The notes under the pieces are model-generated. The model was not told where the DNA came from. It was given only the letters and a program-made list of their open reading frames with translations, and did not search any database. DNA of 64,000 bases from Nostoc sp. NMS9 (GTDB lineage: Bacteria > Cyanobacteriota > Cyanobacteriia > Cyanobacteriales > Nostocaceae), in NCBI RefSeq assembly GCF_017114995.1, contig NZ_JABXKL010000020.1, positions 23,440 to 87,439 of the forward strand, read 5' to 3'. Of the stretch, positions 9,439-18,941 are shown piece after piece (position 1 is the stretch's first letter; each line of letters begins with the position of its first letter). The position numbers were made by a program, and so were the translations under genes.

Positions 9439-10180
9439 GTGTTTTACCTATTTCTGTGTAACTTGTTACAAATCTAAACTATTTGTTTAATAAAATCCAT
9501 CTATCATTAGGCGTATGTCAAATCAATTTTTTTATTGGTAACATAAAAGTTTATATATTTTTTTATACAAATAAAGAATTATATGTACATCGTCTAGGCG
9601 GATGAGTTATTAGCACTGCTGGATGCGCTCACGATTTTTTTTACGCAGTGCTAGAGGCGATCGCATCCAAAGATTGTCAGGGCAGCACTTACAATACCAA
9701 TAAAGTTAGCTAAATGGATGATTAAAAATATTTAGTTGGTATAAATAAAGCTTTAGATATTTAGGAGCAATCTAAAAATTTTATAGCACAATCCATACTA
9801 GATAAACAAATCAGAGCTATTTAGAGAATTTAAATATACTTGCATTAGCTTTTTGTCAGGATTTATTGACCAAAAAAGTTGGTAATAAGCGTATTTAACT
9901 GATATTATTTCATCACTAAATACATTTCACTCGCTGTTTGTGTAATTCCACTTGGAAATAACAAACGGGCGATCACACCAATGCTTTTAGCAATTGTGAT
10001 TGGCCGGGCCGTTTATTTCCAGAATTTATGATGCGTAAGATTTACGCCAAAACCTTCTCTAACTCCCATTTATCTATATCCTCTACCTTCTGTGTGGTTA
10101 GTATTTCTGTTGACTGTACGTAAGTCAGGTATGTCAACAATGAGACTTTTAGGTAATATTTTCCCCAAACTATAACTTTC
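9439..10180. other. intergenic region, about 0.74 kb
   Basis: No gene is called. The region is AT-rich with one HIP1-type site near 9658. A short open stretch around 9905-10028 reads as a hydrophobic peptide (SLAVCVIPLGNNKRAI) and may be debris of a membrane gene, but it is too short to assign. The promoters of the divergent fasciclin and modA genes should be here. Confidence 0.4.
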
Positions 10181-11035
10181 ATGAACAGAAGAAGACTTAT
10201 TGCTTGGATTGCTACAGCAGCTAGCAGCATGATGCTGGTAATAGGCTTGCAGTTCCTTAATTTATCACCAGCAAGCTCTGTAACGACACTTAACGTGTAT
10301 GCAGCTGTCAGTTTAACAAACGCGCTGAATGCCATTAAGACTCAGTACCAAAATGCTAACCCAGGAGTCAACGTTGTTTATACGTTTGGTGCTTCTGGTA
10401 CTTTACTGAGTCAAATACAAGCAGGAGCACCAGCAGATATTTTCATTTCTGCTGCTACCAGCCAAATAGATGTATTGCAGAATTCAACCCCAAGTAAATT
10501 GGTTGCAGCTAGTCGTAAAAACGTTGTCAAAAACCGTCTAGTTTTGATTGCGCCTACCACACCTCCCGTTAGTGCTGGTAGTGCTACTCTCACTAGTTTC
10601 AATGGTTTGACCAATGCCAACATTACTGGTATTGCCATAGGTGACTATACAGGTACTCCTCCAGTTGTGCCAGCAGGAAATTATGCCAAACAAGTTCTCA
10701 CTAGCCGAGGTATTTTCACTACTCTCAGTTCTAAATTATACCGTGCTAGTAATGTGCGTAACGTTTTAACTGCTGTTGAAAATAAAACTCTTCTAGTTGG
10801 AGGTGTAAATAAAACTATCAATGCAGGTGTTGTTTACAAAACTGATGCGGCCATTTCTAACAAGGTAAGAGTAGTACAAACTGCCCTCACAACAGAGAGC
10901 GATTCGATTGTTTATCCACTGGGTATACTCACCAGAACTAAAGTTTTAACGACGGCACAGAGTTTTTCTAACTACTTAAGTGGTAGTACAGCTCAGAATA
11001 TCTTCAAAAATACTTACGGGTTTATCCTGCCTTAA
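10181..11035 (+). CDS. modA: molybdate ABC transporter substrate-binding protein
   Basis: A 284-residue periplasmic binding protein. Residues 1-34 form a signal peptide starting with MNRRRL. The mature part opens with LNVYAAVSLTNALNAIKTQY and continues with YTFGASGTLLSQIQAGAPAD and IFISAATSQIDVL, the standard ModA ligand-site segments (the A-A-S-L and G-A-S-G loops). It ends in YGFILP. It should capture molybdate or tungstate in the periplasm for an ABC importer. No ModB or ModC gene is adjacent, so it is an orphan and must use components encoded elsewhere. It is followed after 66 bases by an unrelated secreted-protein gene. Confidence 0.92.
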   Translation: MNRRRLIAWIATAASSMMLVIGLQFLNLSPASSVTTLNVYAAVSLTNALNAIKTQYQNANPGVNVVYTFGASGTLLSQIQAGAPADIFISAATSQIDVLQNSTPSKLVAASRKNVVKNRLVLIAPTTPPVSAGSATLTSFNGLTNANITGIAIGDYTGTPPVVPAGNYAKQVLTSRGIFTTLSSKLYRASNVRNVLTAVENKTLLVGGVNKTINAGVVYKTDAAISNKVRVVQTALTTESDSIVYPLGILTRTKVLTTAQSFSNYLSGSTAQNIFKNTYGFILP

Positions 11036-11101
11036 TCACCAGAAAGTAAATCAATCAAGTACTCGTTGTCGTGAATTTTGAACTATTTGGAGTTATGTCT
11101 T

Positions 11102-11710
11102 GTGAAGTTCACTAAAAAACTCTCAATTATTGTTTGTGGTTTGACTACTGCTTTCCTTCATACTGCTGTGATTACTAATACTTATAAGTCAGCAGCACAA
11201 GCTGAAAGACAAGAACTGATTATCAACGGGGGATTTGAATACGACTCTCTTATAGATCCAACTAATCCCGAAACTACAAATCCTAATGTTACAGGATGGG
11301 TTAAATCTGGTAATTCGACAGACACATTAGGTACTAAAATTGACAATTTTCCTAATACTGGTAAGCAAGGATTATCGCTTGGTGGATTTTCAGCCATTAG
11401 CTACATATCGCAGACTATCCCTACATTTCCTGGTCAACTCTACAAACTTACTTACTATCTTGCATCGACAGAAGAGGCACCCGATCTGAATAACAAATTT
11501 AAGGTTTTTATAGGTGGAAAAAAAGTTTCTGTTCAAAACAATACACCTTACCAAGCCTACACAAAATACACGTTAAATTTTAGAGCAAAAGGAAGATCCA
11601 CCGAAATAAAGTTTGGCTACCAAGCCAAGTATGCGTTTTTATATTTGGATGACGTGAGTGTCAAAGCTACACCTGAAATCAAGGGAAAAACTATAGGGAT
11701 GACCCCGTGA
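11102..11710 (+). CDS. DUF642-like secreted protein, copy 1, lacking a PEP-CTERM tail
   Basis: About 202 residues. A signal peptide (residues about 1-33) is followed by a DUF642 / choice-of-anchor type domain: LIINGGFEYD, GLSLGGFSAISYISQTI, YKLTYYLAS and YLDDVSVKA. I start it at the GTG at 11102, because the upstream sequence aligns base for base with the ATG start of the next gene and keeps the GGAG 9 bases before. It is a tandem duplicate of 11993-12646, but its C-terminus ends TPEIKGKTIGMTP, without the anchor seen in the copy. It may therefore be released rather than attached, or it may be a decaying copy. Confidence 0.75.
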   Translation: MKFTKKLSIIVCGLTTAFLHTAVITNTYKSAAQAERQELIINGGFEYDSLIDPTNPETTNPNVTGWVKSGNSTDTLGTKIDNFPNTGKQGLSLGGFSAISYISQTIPTFPGQLYKLTYYLASTEEAPDLNNKFKVFIGGKKVSVQNNTPYQAYTKYTLNFRAKGRSTEIKFGYQAKYAFLYLDDVSVKATPEIKGKTIGMTP

Positions 11711-11745
11711 TAGATGATGGGGATGAATAAACCAAAGGTAGAAGC

Positions 11746-11862
11746 CTAAGCAATGTCTGGCTCAATAGTGTCAATAATGCCACTAAAATTCATCTGATTT
11801 AAAAACTCCATAATGCGTTTGTTGAGAAAAATTGCCTTGGGTGTATGAATCATTATCCACAT
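11746..11862 (-). CDS. possible small open frame or remnant
   Basis: A 38-codon frame (start MWIMIHTPKAIF, end TIEPDIA) on the opposite strand between the two DUF642-like genes. It reads like a fragment of a larger soluble protein, but I cannot name the family and it has no clear ribosome-binding site. It may be debris left by the duplication of the neighbouring genes. Confidence 0.2.
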   Translation of the reverse strand: MWIMIHTPKAIFLNKRIMEFLNQMNFSGIIDTIEPDIA

Positions 11863-11992
11863 CTATAGCTAACTCTTATAAACCAGAAGAAAGTGTTCAT
11901 TTTTATTGACACTACTGAAAGCCAGCCAGCATGGATGTAACTATCAACTTATTTTCATTGTCAAAATTTAGAATTATTTGGAGTCAAGTTTC

Positions 11993-12646
11993 ATGAATTT
12001 AACTAAAAAACTCTCAATTATTGTTTTTAGTTTTACTACTACCTTAATTAGTACTGCTGTGATTACTAATATTTATAATACAGCAGCACAAGCGGCAGAA
12101 CTTGTTAAAAACGGAAGCTTTGAACTCGATCCCCTCGTAGATCCTAACAATCCCAACGCTACAAATCCGAATATTACAGACTGGACTAAGTCTGGCGATC
12201 CGATGGATATATCAGGGATAAGAATAAGCAATTTTCCTCAGCATAATAGTGGTAATCAGGGCTTATCACTTAGTGGATTTATAGGTCTTAGCTACGTATC
12301 ACAGACACTTTCTACACAACCTGGTCAGAAATACGAACTTAGTTACTATTTAGCATCTATAGATGAGGCCCCTAACCTTGATAATCAATTTCAGACATTT
12401 GTAGGTGGAAATAAGCTTTTTGATCAAAAAGACATTTCTTTTCAACTATACACGCAATATAAGTTCAATTTCACGGCAGATGCATCATCCACAGAGTTAA
12501 AGTTTGGGAATTGGGATAAATATGAATTCTTATACTTGGATAATGTGAGTGTAAAACCTGTGCCTGAGCCATCAACTATTGGAGGAATAGCAGTTACTGC
12601 TGGTTTATTGGGAATATGGCTGAAGAAAAAGAAAGCAATTAGCTAG
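11993..12646 (+). CDS. DUF642-like secreted PEP-CTERM protein, copy 2
   Basis: About 217 residues with the same plan as the gene just upstream: an N-terminal signal peptide, then LVKNGSFELDP, GLSLSGFIGLSYVSQTL, YELSYYLAS and YLDNVSVKP. Unlike copy 1 it keeps a complete PEP-CTERM sorting tail: VPEPSTIGG, a hydrophobic segment, then KKKKAIS. The start is the ATG at 11993 with GGAG 9 bases upstream; an in-frame upstream start would add five residues. Proteins of this type are exported and anchored by exosortase systems and probably bind carbohydrate or matrix. A strong hairpin follows the gene. Confidence 0.85.
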   Translation: MNLTKKLSIIVFSFTTTLISTAVITNIYNTAAQAAELVKNGSFELDPLVDPNNPNATNPNITDWTKSGDPMDISGIRISNFPQHNSGNQGLSLSGFIGLSYVSQTLSTQPGQKYELSYYLASIDEAPNLDNQFQTFVGGNKLFDQKDISFQLYTQYKFNFTADASSTELKFGNWDKYEFLYLDNVSVKPVPEPSTIGGIAVTAGLLGIWLKKKKAIS

Positions 12647-12689
12647 AAAGAACAGCCCTTTTTTTACCTTTTGGAAAAGAACAGATCAT

Positions 12690-12728
12690 AAATCCCTCAA
12701 ACTACTGTGCGGTAGTTATGAGGGATTT
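12690..12728. terminator. hairpin between converging genes
   Basis: AAATCCCTCA(A)ACTAC pairs with GTAGTTATGAGGGATTT, giving about 16 bp with one mismatch and a 6-base loop. It lies 43 bases after copy 2 and before the end of the converging minus-strand gene, and probably ends transcription. Confidence 0.65.
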
Positions 12729-12816
12729 GCTCATCTTCTACTAAAAGTTATTCACTGAATTCCACCAACTATTCATTTTTGTCTTACCTCAAGTCCCTTA
12801 GTCAAAAATGTAGTTA

Positions 12817-13470
12817 TTACTCAAGTTTGTCAATAAAAGCGGAACACTGCTCATATTGAGTATTAGGGCATGAGTGTACAATTTCCCTTATTGAATGAAA
12901 AGCATCCGAAAACTCTATTTTAAAATCTGGATTTACCCCCATAAGGTAGAGATGAAAATTTGTTGGTTTTTTCTTGGCTATTTCTTGAGCAATGTTCTGA
13001 ATTTGTTTGATTGTTGACTTGTCATTGGTTCCTTCACTGACAATAAATGCATGTAACTCTTGCTTTTCATTAATCAATCCCTTGACTCGATTGATTGCTT
13101 GAATCAAGGCTTGATCGTCAGAGCGGATTACTTGCAAATCTTTTTCAATATCTCGAAGAGATCCTTGTGAGGATACACCATAGATATTAGATATCTGCCG
13201 ATCTTTCAGAATATCTACATTCATGGGATATTCTAAATTGGTACGAGAAAATTTGTCGTTTATGTCCGTTACAAAGTTTACTGCTTTTTCGGTCTTGAGT
13301 TCATAAGCAATGTAGACCTGTATCTGGGGTTTGGATTGCGATGAAATAAAGCTTAATTTAGTAAGTCCAAACAAAGAAATTACACTACTGAAAATACCTA
13401 CTTTAATCATCACATTTTTAGTAATAAAATTATTAAAGTTGCTTTCTCTATTCCGTGATTTTCTGTTCAT
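12817..13470 (-). CDS. unrecognised membrane-anchored protein with a VWA-like or Rossmann-like fold
   Basis: About 217 residues, starting at the ATG at 13470, which has AGAGG 6 bases upstream; the open frame continues further upstream to 13659 but without such a site. Basic N-terminal residues (MNRKSRNR) precede one membrane segment (about 20-40). The rest alternates strands and helices: IQVYIAYELKTEKAVNFVTD, then ELHAFIVSEGTNDKST, then FHLYLMGV. The order and the strand ending in SEGTND resemble a von Willebrand A-type or Rossmann-like domain, but no full metal site is visible. It follows the 394-residue membrane protein gene on the same strand and may form a two-gene unit with it. I do not recognise a named family. 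Confidence 0.6.
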   Translation of the reverse strand: MNRKSRNRESNFNNFITKNVMIKVGIFSSVISLFGLTKLSFISSQSKPQIQVYIAYELKTEKAVNFVTDINDKFSRTNLEYPMNVDILKDRQISNIYGVSSQGSLRDIEKDLQVIRSDDQALIQAINRVKGLINEKQELHAFIVSEGTNDKSTIKQIQNIAQEIAKKKPTNFHLYLMGVNPDFKIEFSDAFHSIREIVHSCPNTQYEQCSAFIDKLE

Positions 13471-13679
13471 ATTTAACCTCTTAATAGTTCTAGTCATGTA
13501 CCGATTACTGAAAGTTTTTGGTAAATTTTCCGAAATTATTGTTAGAATAAAAAGTATCTTCAAGATACCTTCTGTAATAGAGTTGTCACCTAATAAGATG
13601 CATTCTAAAACCCTTAACTTATGAATCTTTAAAGTTAATAAAATGTTATTAAGCGACAAGTCTAATGCTCAAAGCGCAG

Positions 13680-14864
13680 CTAATTTATCTGCTCTTGCGG
13701 TTTTTTATGTCCATTGCTGGATAAGGGATAATTTTGAATTTGCTGAGAAGAGCTAGATTCTAGAGATTTAAAGGATGTTTTCATTAAATATGCCCAGCGT
13801 TCATACTCCAACCGAGCATTTTCTTTTGCCTCGGAAAGTAACTCTTGCTGTTTTATCAGTTCCTCTTGAAGTTCCTCCACTCTCTTATCAGTAGCTTCAA
13901 TTTTTCTCTTATGCAGTTCGTTGTTCACAGCTATCTTAAAATCTTCTTGAGGGTTAAGGATATCTTTTAGATGGTCATTCAGTTCTTGCACCTTTAATTC
14001 TTGTTCATGTAAATGCGAAGCCTCTTCTAATCCTGTAGTCCATGCCAGAGCAATATTTGCTGTTGCAGAAAGAGCAGATGCCCCAAATGTTGCTATTTGA
14101 TAGATAGTTTGCTTGGCTAAACTTGTTTGAAGAATACTTATTAATCCTGGAAAGGCAAAGCAAGTTTCCAAGATAATGAAGCCTAGTCCAATCCATAATG
14201 TTCTATCACCTTCTATAAATCGTAGCCACCAAGCAACTGTTTCAAAGCTGGTTGCATCCTCAGAAATAGGTTGAACAGTAAATTGTTTACTGCGTTTTCC
14301 TAAAGATGACATTGTTGCTTTAATGGATAATGTAATACCCACAGCAGCAGATAGATTCAATGCTGCAATTGGATATTGAAAAGCTTTTAAACGTTTTAGC
14401 TCTACATCAGAATGCTTGTTTAGCCCCAAAAAAAGTGAGTAAGAAAGCCCAAATACTAACAGCCAATGCCACCAAGGTCTTTTGTAGGGTACAAGCTTAG
14501 AGAGGCGTTCATATTCCTCTCTTCGCAAAGGTTGTATAGCACTTTCTGCTGCATATTTCTCTTTTCCTAAAAGTGTGATTTCTTGTTCCAGAGATTCAAT
14601 TTTATCAGATAGTTTCTTAGCATTTTCAGATGCTGGTACTACACTTGCACCCCATTGCATTAATAGCATGGGATTTTGGTCTTGCAAGGTTTCTATTGTC
14701 GGTTTGTAGAAATTATCTGCAAAGATATTTTCTCTGGAGACATTACCTTCATGAAAACCAATTTTCGGCGTATCAAACCAATTAATCTGTTTATTTTCTT
14801 TAGAAGCACTGCTTCCAGATCGCTGACTGAGAGAATTAATAAAATTGCTAAGTAATTGCAGCAT
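13680..14864 (-). CDS. unrecognised membrane protein with flanking coiled coils
   Basis: A 394-residue protein. After a polar N-terminus a coiled coil spans about residues 80-120 (KKLSDKIESLEQEITLLGKE). Hydrophobic segments follow at about 132-147, 165-180, 222-245 and 253-275. A long second coiled coil (about 280-360, with RVEELQEELIKQQELLSEAK) precedes a polar tail. Both coiled coils are probably on the same side of the membrane. I recognise no catalytic motif. The start is the ATG at 14864. The smaller membrane-anchored gene lies about 210 bases downstream on the same strand; together they look like a two-gene cassette of unknown function. Confidence 0.65.
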   Translation of the reverse strand: MLQLLSNFINSLSQRSGSSASKENKQINWFDTPKIGFHEGNVSRENIFADNFYKPTIETLQDQNPMLLMQWGASVVPASENAKKLSDKIESLEQEITLLGKEKYAAESAIQPLRREEYERLSKLVPYKRPWWHWLLVFGLSYSLFLGLNKHSDVELKRLKAFQYPIAALNLSAAVGITLSIKATMSSLGKRSKQFTVQPISEDATSFETVAWWLRFIEGDRTLWIGLGFIILETCFAFPGLISILQTSLAKQTIYQIATFGASALSATANIALAWTTGLEEASHLHEQELKVQELNDHLKDILNPQEDFKIAVNNELHKRKIEATDKRVEELQEELIKQQELLSEAKENARLEYERWAYLMKTSFKSLESSSSQQIQNYPLSSNGHKKPQEQIN

Positions 14865-15012
14865 ATTTTTAGATACGGGAAATAACGCAACAATTACTAC
14901 AACAAAACGTAATAGAACAATTACGGGAAAAGTATGTAAAAAATTGAATAAATATAACTATACGAAAATTTACACTCCTTAACTTTTAGCGATAACAAGC
15001 CGATCTTAAGGA

Positions 15013-15339
15013 ATGATAAAGAGACTACAAAGTAGACTAGATAAGAATAATAGTACGTATACTCTAGTGAAAATTGGGTGGTTTTTGGGTTGTGTTGCAA
15101 AACCTCTATTAAGGGCAGATAGCTGGATTATTTGCATCTCTAAAGTACTTTCGGACTATGTTGCACTTTTTATGCATTTCGGCTCAATCTTCAGTTCATC
15201 AGACTTAGTTGTTTGCCTAAATGCATTGGATATGCTCGAAGGTGTTGGAAGTCTAAGATATCCCGTTCTGCAAGGATATATTCATTTTTTAGTTGGAAAC
15301 GGTATAACCTGGTTTCTTAGAAACAAGAAGCAGGAGTAA
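15013..15339 (+). CDS. doubtful hydrophobic open frame
   Basis: A 108-codon frame beginning MIKRLQSRLDKNN with several hydrophobic stretches. Its end overlaps the last 23 bases of the haemagglutinin-type gene on the other strand. Its only purine-rich site (AAGGA) is too close to the ATG, and I recognise no family. It is listed because nothing else explains the 450 bases between the two flanking genes, but it may be chance. Confidence 0.18.
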   Translation: MIKRLQSRLDKNNSTYTLVKIGWFLGCVAKPLLRADSWIICISKVLSDYVALFMHFGSIFSSSDLVVCLNALDMLEGVGSLRYPVLQGYIHFLVGNGITWFLRNKKQE

Positions 15340-18202
15340 GCCAGGAACTATGAGGCAAAGCTGTCGGCGCATCAGCCGTGAGTACAACTTCACCTTTAGT
15401 ATTTCTCACCCACCCTTGCGCTTCCACAATTGGCGCTGGACTGGAACTATTTGCCTGATTTGAAACATTTGTACTAGAGTGGTTTTCGCCTTTTGGGTTG
15501 AGAGTTACCCAATCTAGTTGAACTGCATCAGGAGTGAGGGGTTCGGTTCTGGGATTCGGTGGTAAGCCACCGCGTCCGGCGATCGTAAAACTACTTTGAT
15601 TTTGTGCTGTACGCACCTGACAGACTTGCGACACTTGAGTATTGACTGGTACGGCTGGTAAGTTAATTAATCCTCGATAAGGGTCAACATTGAGTGTGTT
15701 AATTTCTACAATGCCGCTTAAATCAGGTCTTGTTTGGGAAATTGCTGTAATATCATTTGTCTGAAGTTTACGCGGGTCTGGGTCTGGATCATTAGGGCGC
15801 AACCTTTTAAGGTCTTCGCTAGTTAGTGAGGCAATTCCAAAAATCTTAGTAGCGTTGATTTTGACTATTCCCCCATTACCATTGTAGGCATTGGCAGTGA
15901 TGTCGCTGTTTTCATTTGGTTTAGCGGCGATAAAGCCGTCAGGGGCATTAATAGTGATATTACCACCATTTCCACCCTGTTGATTAGTGCCTGCGGTAGC
16001 AGATATCTGGCTGTTGCCGCTTAGTAACAGTAAATCTAGGTCGTAGAGTGTAATATCACCGCCATTACCAGATGCGGTTTCAGCAGTGATTTCCCCTCGA
16101 TTGTCTAAGCGAATGAAAGGAGATCGTACCTGAAGCTTGCCTGCACTCCCTGACCCTTGAGAGCGAACAAACAAGCCACTGTTAAGAGACTCATCCTCAA
16201 CGAGACCCCCAACACTTCGGACAAGCCGTTTGAAAGGAGCACTGCCAGATATAGTCACCCTATCAGTAGCATTAACTGTGATATCACCTGCAAAACCACT
16301 GCTGCCTGTAAAAGCATTGGCAAGGATTTGTCCACCATTAACTGCTTCCAAAGTATTCGCGTTCACCGTGATATTGCCAGCATTTCCCTTACCTAGAGTG
16401 CGGGCATCTACAACCCCATTGTCTGCTACCCGGAAAGCATTGGTCTTAATAATGATGTTTCCTCCCTGACCCCCTTGAGTGGTACGTGAAAATAATCCAC
16501 TTGCCGTTCTATAATTAATGTCAACTCCAAAAATGTTAACAGCATCAGAAGCATTAACTTCTATCTCTCCACCTTTTCCTTGACCAAAAGAAGCACTAGA
16601 TATTTGTGCGCCATTTCCTACAATTAACTGCCTAGTAATAATTTTTAAGTCTCCGGCATTGCCAAACTTTTCTGTTTGAGTAGATAAAAAACTAGGGATT
16701 TGCTGCCTTTTGGATGATATTCCTGTTCCTTGTAATTCCACCAAATCACTAGCAGCCACAAATAAATTTCCTCCCTTTCCTTGACCACGACTAGCAGTTA
16801 ATACTTGCGCCCCATTCTGGACACTCAAGCGTCTGGTATTAATTGTCAAGTCTCCAGCATCTCCTGCACCGTAAGTTTGAGAGAACAAGCCGCTATCAGC
16901 ACCAATTAGTTCCACAGAATCGGTGGCGGTTACAGTCAAATTTCCCCCCTGTCCCTCGCCTGAAGTAGAAGTTGATACTTGCGCTCCATTCTGAGAACTT
17001 AACCTTCGAGTGGTAATTCTCAAGTTTCCAGCATTTCCAGCACCTAGAGTTTGAGTGAACAAGCCGCTTGTTGTTCCTGCTAGTTCCACAGACTCCGAGG
17101 CGCGAACGGTAAGCTTTCCCCCCTGTCCCGTCTTACCTAAGCTATTAACTCTGATAAATGAGTCATCCCCTTGGATATTCAACTGTCTAGTTTCAATCGT
17201 CACATCTCCTCCGGTTACAGTTGCTGTTGATAAAATATCGGCTTTAATCCGCGAACCCTCAGTGAGAGTCACCGCCTTTGTTGTGTGGACAAGCACCTCT
17301 CCGCCTGGCTCTGTACCTGTTGTATCGGCAAAAATCCGTGAGCCTTGAGTTAGAGCCAAATTATTGCTCTGAATCTGAACATCACCACCGCTAGCACCAG
17401 TAACAGCGACATACGCTTTGTCTTTCAATCCAATATCGCCAAAATAATTGACAGAGGCGTACCCCAGTACCCAATCGTTATCTTTCTGGTTCAAGCTCAC
17501 TTCTTCAACACCAGCCACACTACCTAGCTCAATCCGTCCTCCTGGAGCTGCCAAATTCGCTTGATTTAAAGCTGCTCGTTCACCTCCCTGCAACGTTACA
17601 TCACCACCCACGAGTGCTAAAGTTTTACCAGGTTGCACATTTAGGTCAGATCCTTCTACACGAATCTCTCCTGCTGTTCCCTCAAATTGCAAGCCAATGG
17701 GAACATTTACTGTTAGCAGAGGTGTGTTTTGGGGAGGAAACGCGCTAAAAAGAGCGCCATCTGCAAATTTGAGGCGGTTTGCTGTAGTTGCGATGAAAGA
17801 ACCCTTAATGTCCAATTGGGCATTAGGCCCAAAAATAATTCCATTGGGATTGAGAAAAAATAAGTTAGCAGAACCATTGGCTTTAATCAAACCGTTAATA
17901 AGAGAAGCAGAACTACCTGTGACGCGGCTGATGATATTTTGAACATCTAAAGCGTTGTTGAAGTAAGCCTGACTGCCAACGGGTACAGAAAACTGCTCAA
18001 AACTGTGGAATAGATTACTTCCAGCTCGAGTTCCTCCTTCAATAATTCCGGTATTCTCCTTGAATGTGGAATTATTGGGTAAAGTCCTATCAGGCGTAAT
18101 TTGAGCAAAGGCGCAATCCCAAGCATTGACGTATGCGCCACTAATAGCTAAAGAAATCATTAGCCTTAAAAGCCAGCACGAACCGCGTAAGTTTTCAGTC
18201 AT
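15317..18202 (-). CDS. filamentous-haemagglutinin-type secreted protein (TPS-like)
   Basis: About 961 residues. A signal peptide (about residues 1-35, ending near CAFAQ) is followed by the haemagglutination activity (TPS) domain, with GIIEGGTRAGSNLFHSFEQF, GLIKANGSANLFFLNPNGII and FGPNAQLDIKGSFIAT. A long run of beta-helix repeats follows, rich in G-x-G-G-N, such as QGGKLTVRASESVELAGT and AGDLTINTRRLSVQNGAQV. Such proteins are exported through a TpsB/Omp85-type partner and form surface fibres; no TpsB gene is in the window. I start it at the ATG at 18202 (AAGG 12 bases upstream); a TTG at 18223 would add seven residues. It is a probable adhesin or surface fibre. Confidence 0.9.
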   Translation of the reverse strand: MTENLRGSCWLLRLMISLAISGAYVNAWDCAFAQITPDRTLPNNSTFKENTGIIEGGTRAGSNLFHSFEQFSVPVGSQAYFNNALDVQNIISRVTGSSASLINGLIKANGSANLFFLNPNGIIFGPNAQLDIKGSFIATTANRLKFADGALFSAFPPQNTPLLTVNVPIGLQFEGTAGEIRVEGSDLNVQPGKTLALVGGDVTLQGGERAALNQANLAAPGGRIELGSVAGVEEVSLNQKDNDWVLGYASVNYFGDIGLKDKAYVAVTGASGGDVQIQSNNLALTQGSRIFADTTGTEPGGEVLVHTTKAVTLTEGSRIKADILSTATVTGGDVTIETRQLNIQGDDSFIRVNSLGKTGQGGKLTVRASESVELAGTTSGLFTQTLGAGNAGNLRITTRRLSSQNGAQVSTSTSGEGQGGNLTVTATDSVELIGADSGLFSQTYGAGDAGDLTINTRRLSVQNGAQVLTASRGQGKGGNLFVAASDLVELQGTGISSKRQQIPSFLSTQTEKFGNAGDLKIITRQLIVGNGAQISSASFGQGKGGEIEVNASDAVNIFGVDINYRTASGLFSRTTQGGQGGNIIIKTNAFRVADNGVVDARTLGKGNAGNITVNANTLEAVNGGQILANAFTGSSGFAGDITVNATDRVTISGSAPFKRLVRSVGGLVEDESLNSGLFVRSQGSGSAGKLQVRSPFIRLDNRGEITAETASGNGGDITLYDLDLLLLSGNSQISATAGTNQQGGNGGNITINAPDGFIAAKPNENSDITANAYNGNGGIVKINATKIFGIASLTSEDLKRLRPNDPDPDPRKLQTNDITAISQTRPDLSGIVEINTLNVDPYRGLINLPAVPVNTQVSQVCQVRTAQNQSSFTIAGRGGLPPNPRTEPLTPDAVQLDWVTLNPKGENHSSTNVSNQANSSSPAPIVEAQGWVRNTKGEVVLTADAPTALPHSSWLTPASCF

Positions 18203-18381
18203 TTGATGAATTTCCCTTAACAACAGAAATAATCAGGGATTTTTGTGCTGTTTGGACAGCATAAATTATAAAGTTTTGTGAAGAAATAGCACAATTGGCA
18301 GAAAAATTTATGCTGCAACTTGGGTTATTAAACAGAGGTGATTATTACCTCTAAGGAAAAACAATCAATTGGGTAATTACT

Positions 18382-18708
18382 ATGCATCATTCCTTGAAAA
18401 TAAAAATCCTGGATTTAGACCATGTTGAATCAATTGTTGAGCAGGACATTACAGATGTGGAGGCTGAAAAAATTGTAGGAGGATCGTCATTTATAGAAGG
18501 AACAGTATGCGATCCCAATGACCTTTACTGTCTAATGAATGTACCTGTTATAAAAGACGATCCTCTTCCTCCGTGTGCTCAGGCTTTTCCCGATAATGAG
18601 ACTAGATTTACGGAAATCGCATCTAAATTATCCTTGACAAAAACTTCAATTAATGTATTAACAGAAAAACTAGATTTATCGCTTGGTTTAAGTAAGTCGG
18701 CGTTATAA
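18382..18708 (+). CDS. small protein with a double-glycine-type leader, candidate secreted peptide precursor
   Basis: A 108-residue protein. The N-terminal part is acidic and helical and ends in a Gly-Gly motif: LDLDHVESIVEQDITDVEAE followed by KIVGGSS at about residues 32-38. This layout is typical of leader peptides cleaved by C39-peptidase ABC exporters. The segment after it has four cysteines (CDP, CLM, CAQ region) and an acidic-polar tail without membrane segments. No exporter, modification enzyme or immunity gene is adjacent. It lies divergently 180 bases from the haemagglutinin-type gene. The leader resemblance is what I see; its processing is inferred. Confidence 0.5.
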   Translation: MHHSLKIKILDLDHVESIVEQDITDVEAEKIVGGSSFIEGTVCDPNDLYCLMNVPVIKDDPLPPCAQAFPDNETRFTEIASKLSLTKTSINVLTEKLDLSLGLSKSAL

Positions 18709-18941
18709 AATCAACTATCTAAGGAAATTAAAGGACAATATAGTCGTTTTTTAACCCTTAAGTGGCTGCAGAGCAAAACTTAACACTTAAGGGAGTTTGA
18801 GAGATTTGAATACGATTGGCTTTGCTACTGCTCGGCGATCGCTCTAGCTCCTGCACAATAGAATAATAAGCATTCCAGCAATCCTTTGGCGGACATTTTA
18901 TTCTTTAAAAGCGGCCACTTTATTCTTTAAACCACAATTTT

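Noticed and set aside
10042..10335. 97-codon frame on the minus strand over the start of modA
   Set aside because: It is antisense to the well-supported modA gene and has no family features.
17947..18141. Minus-strand frames within the haemagglutinin-type gene
   Set aside because: Shadow frames of a long repetitive coding region.
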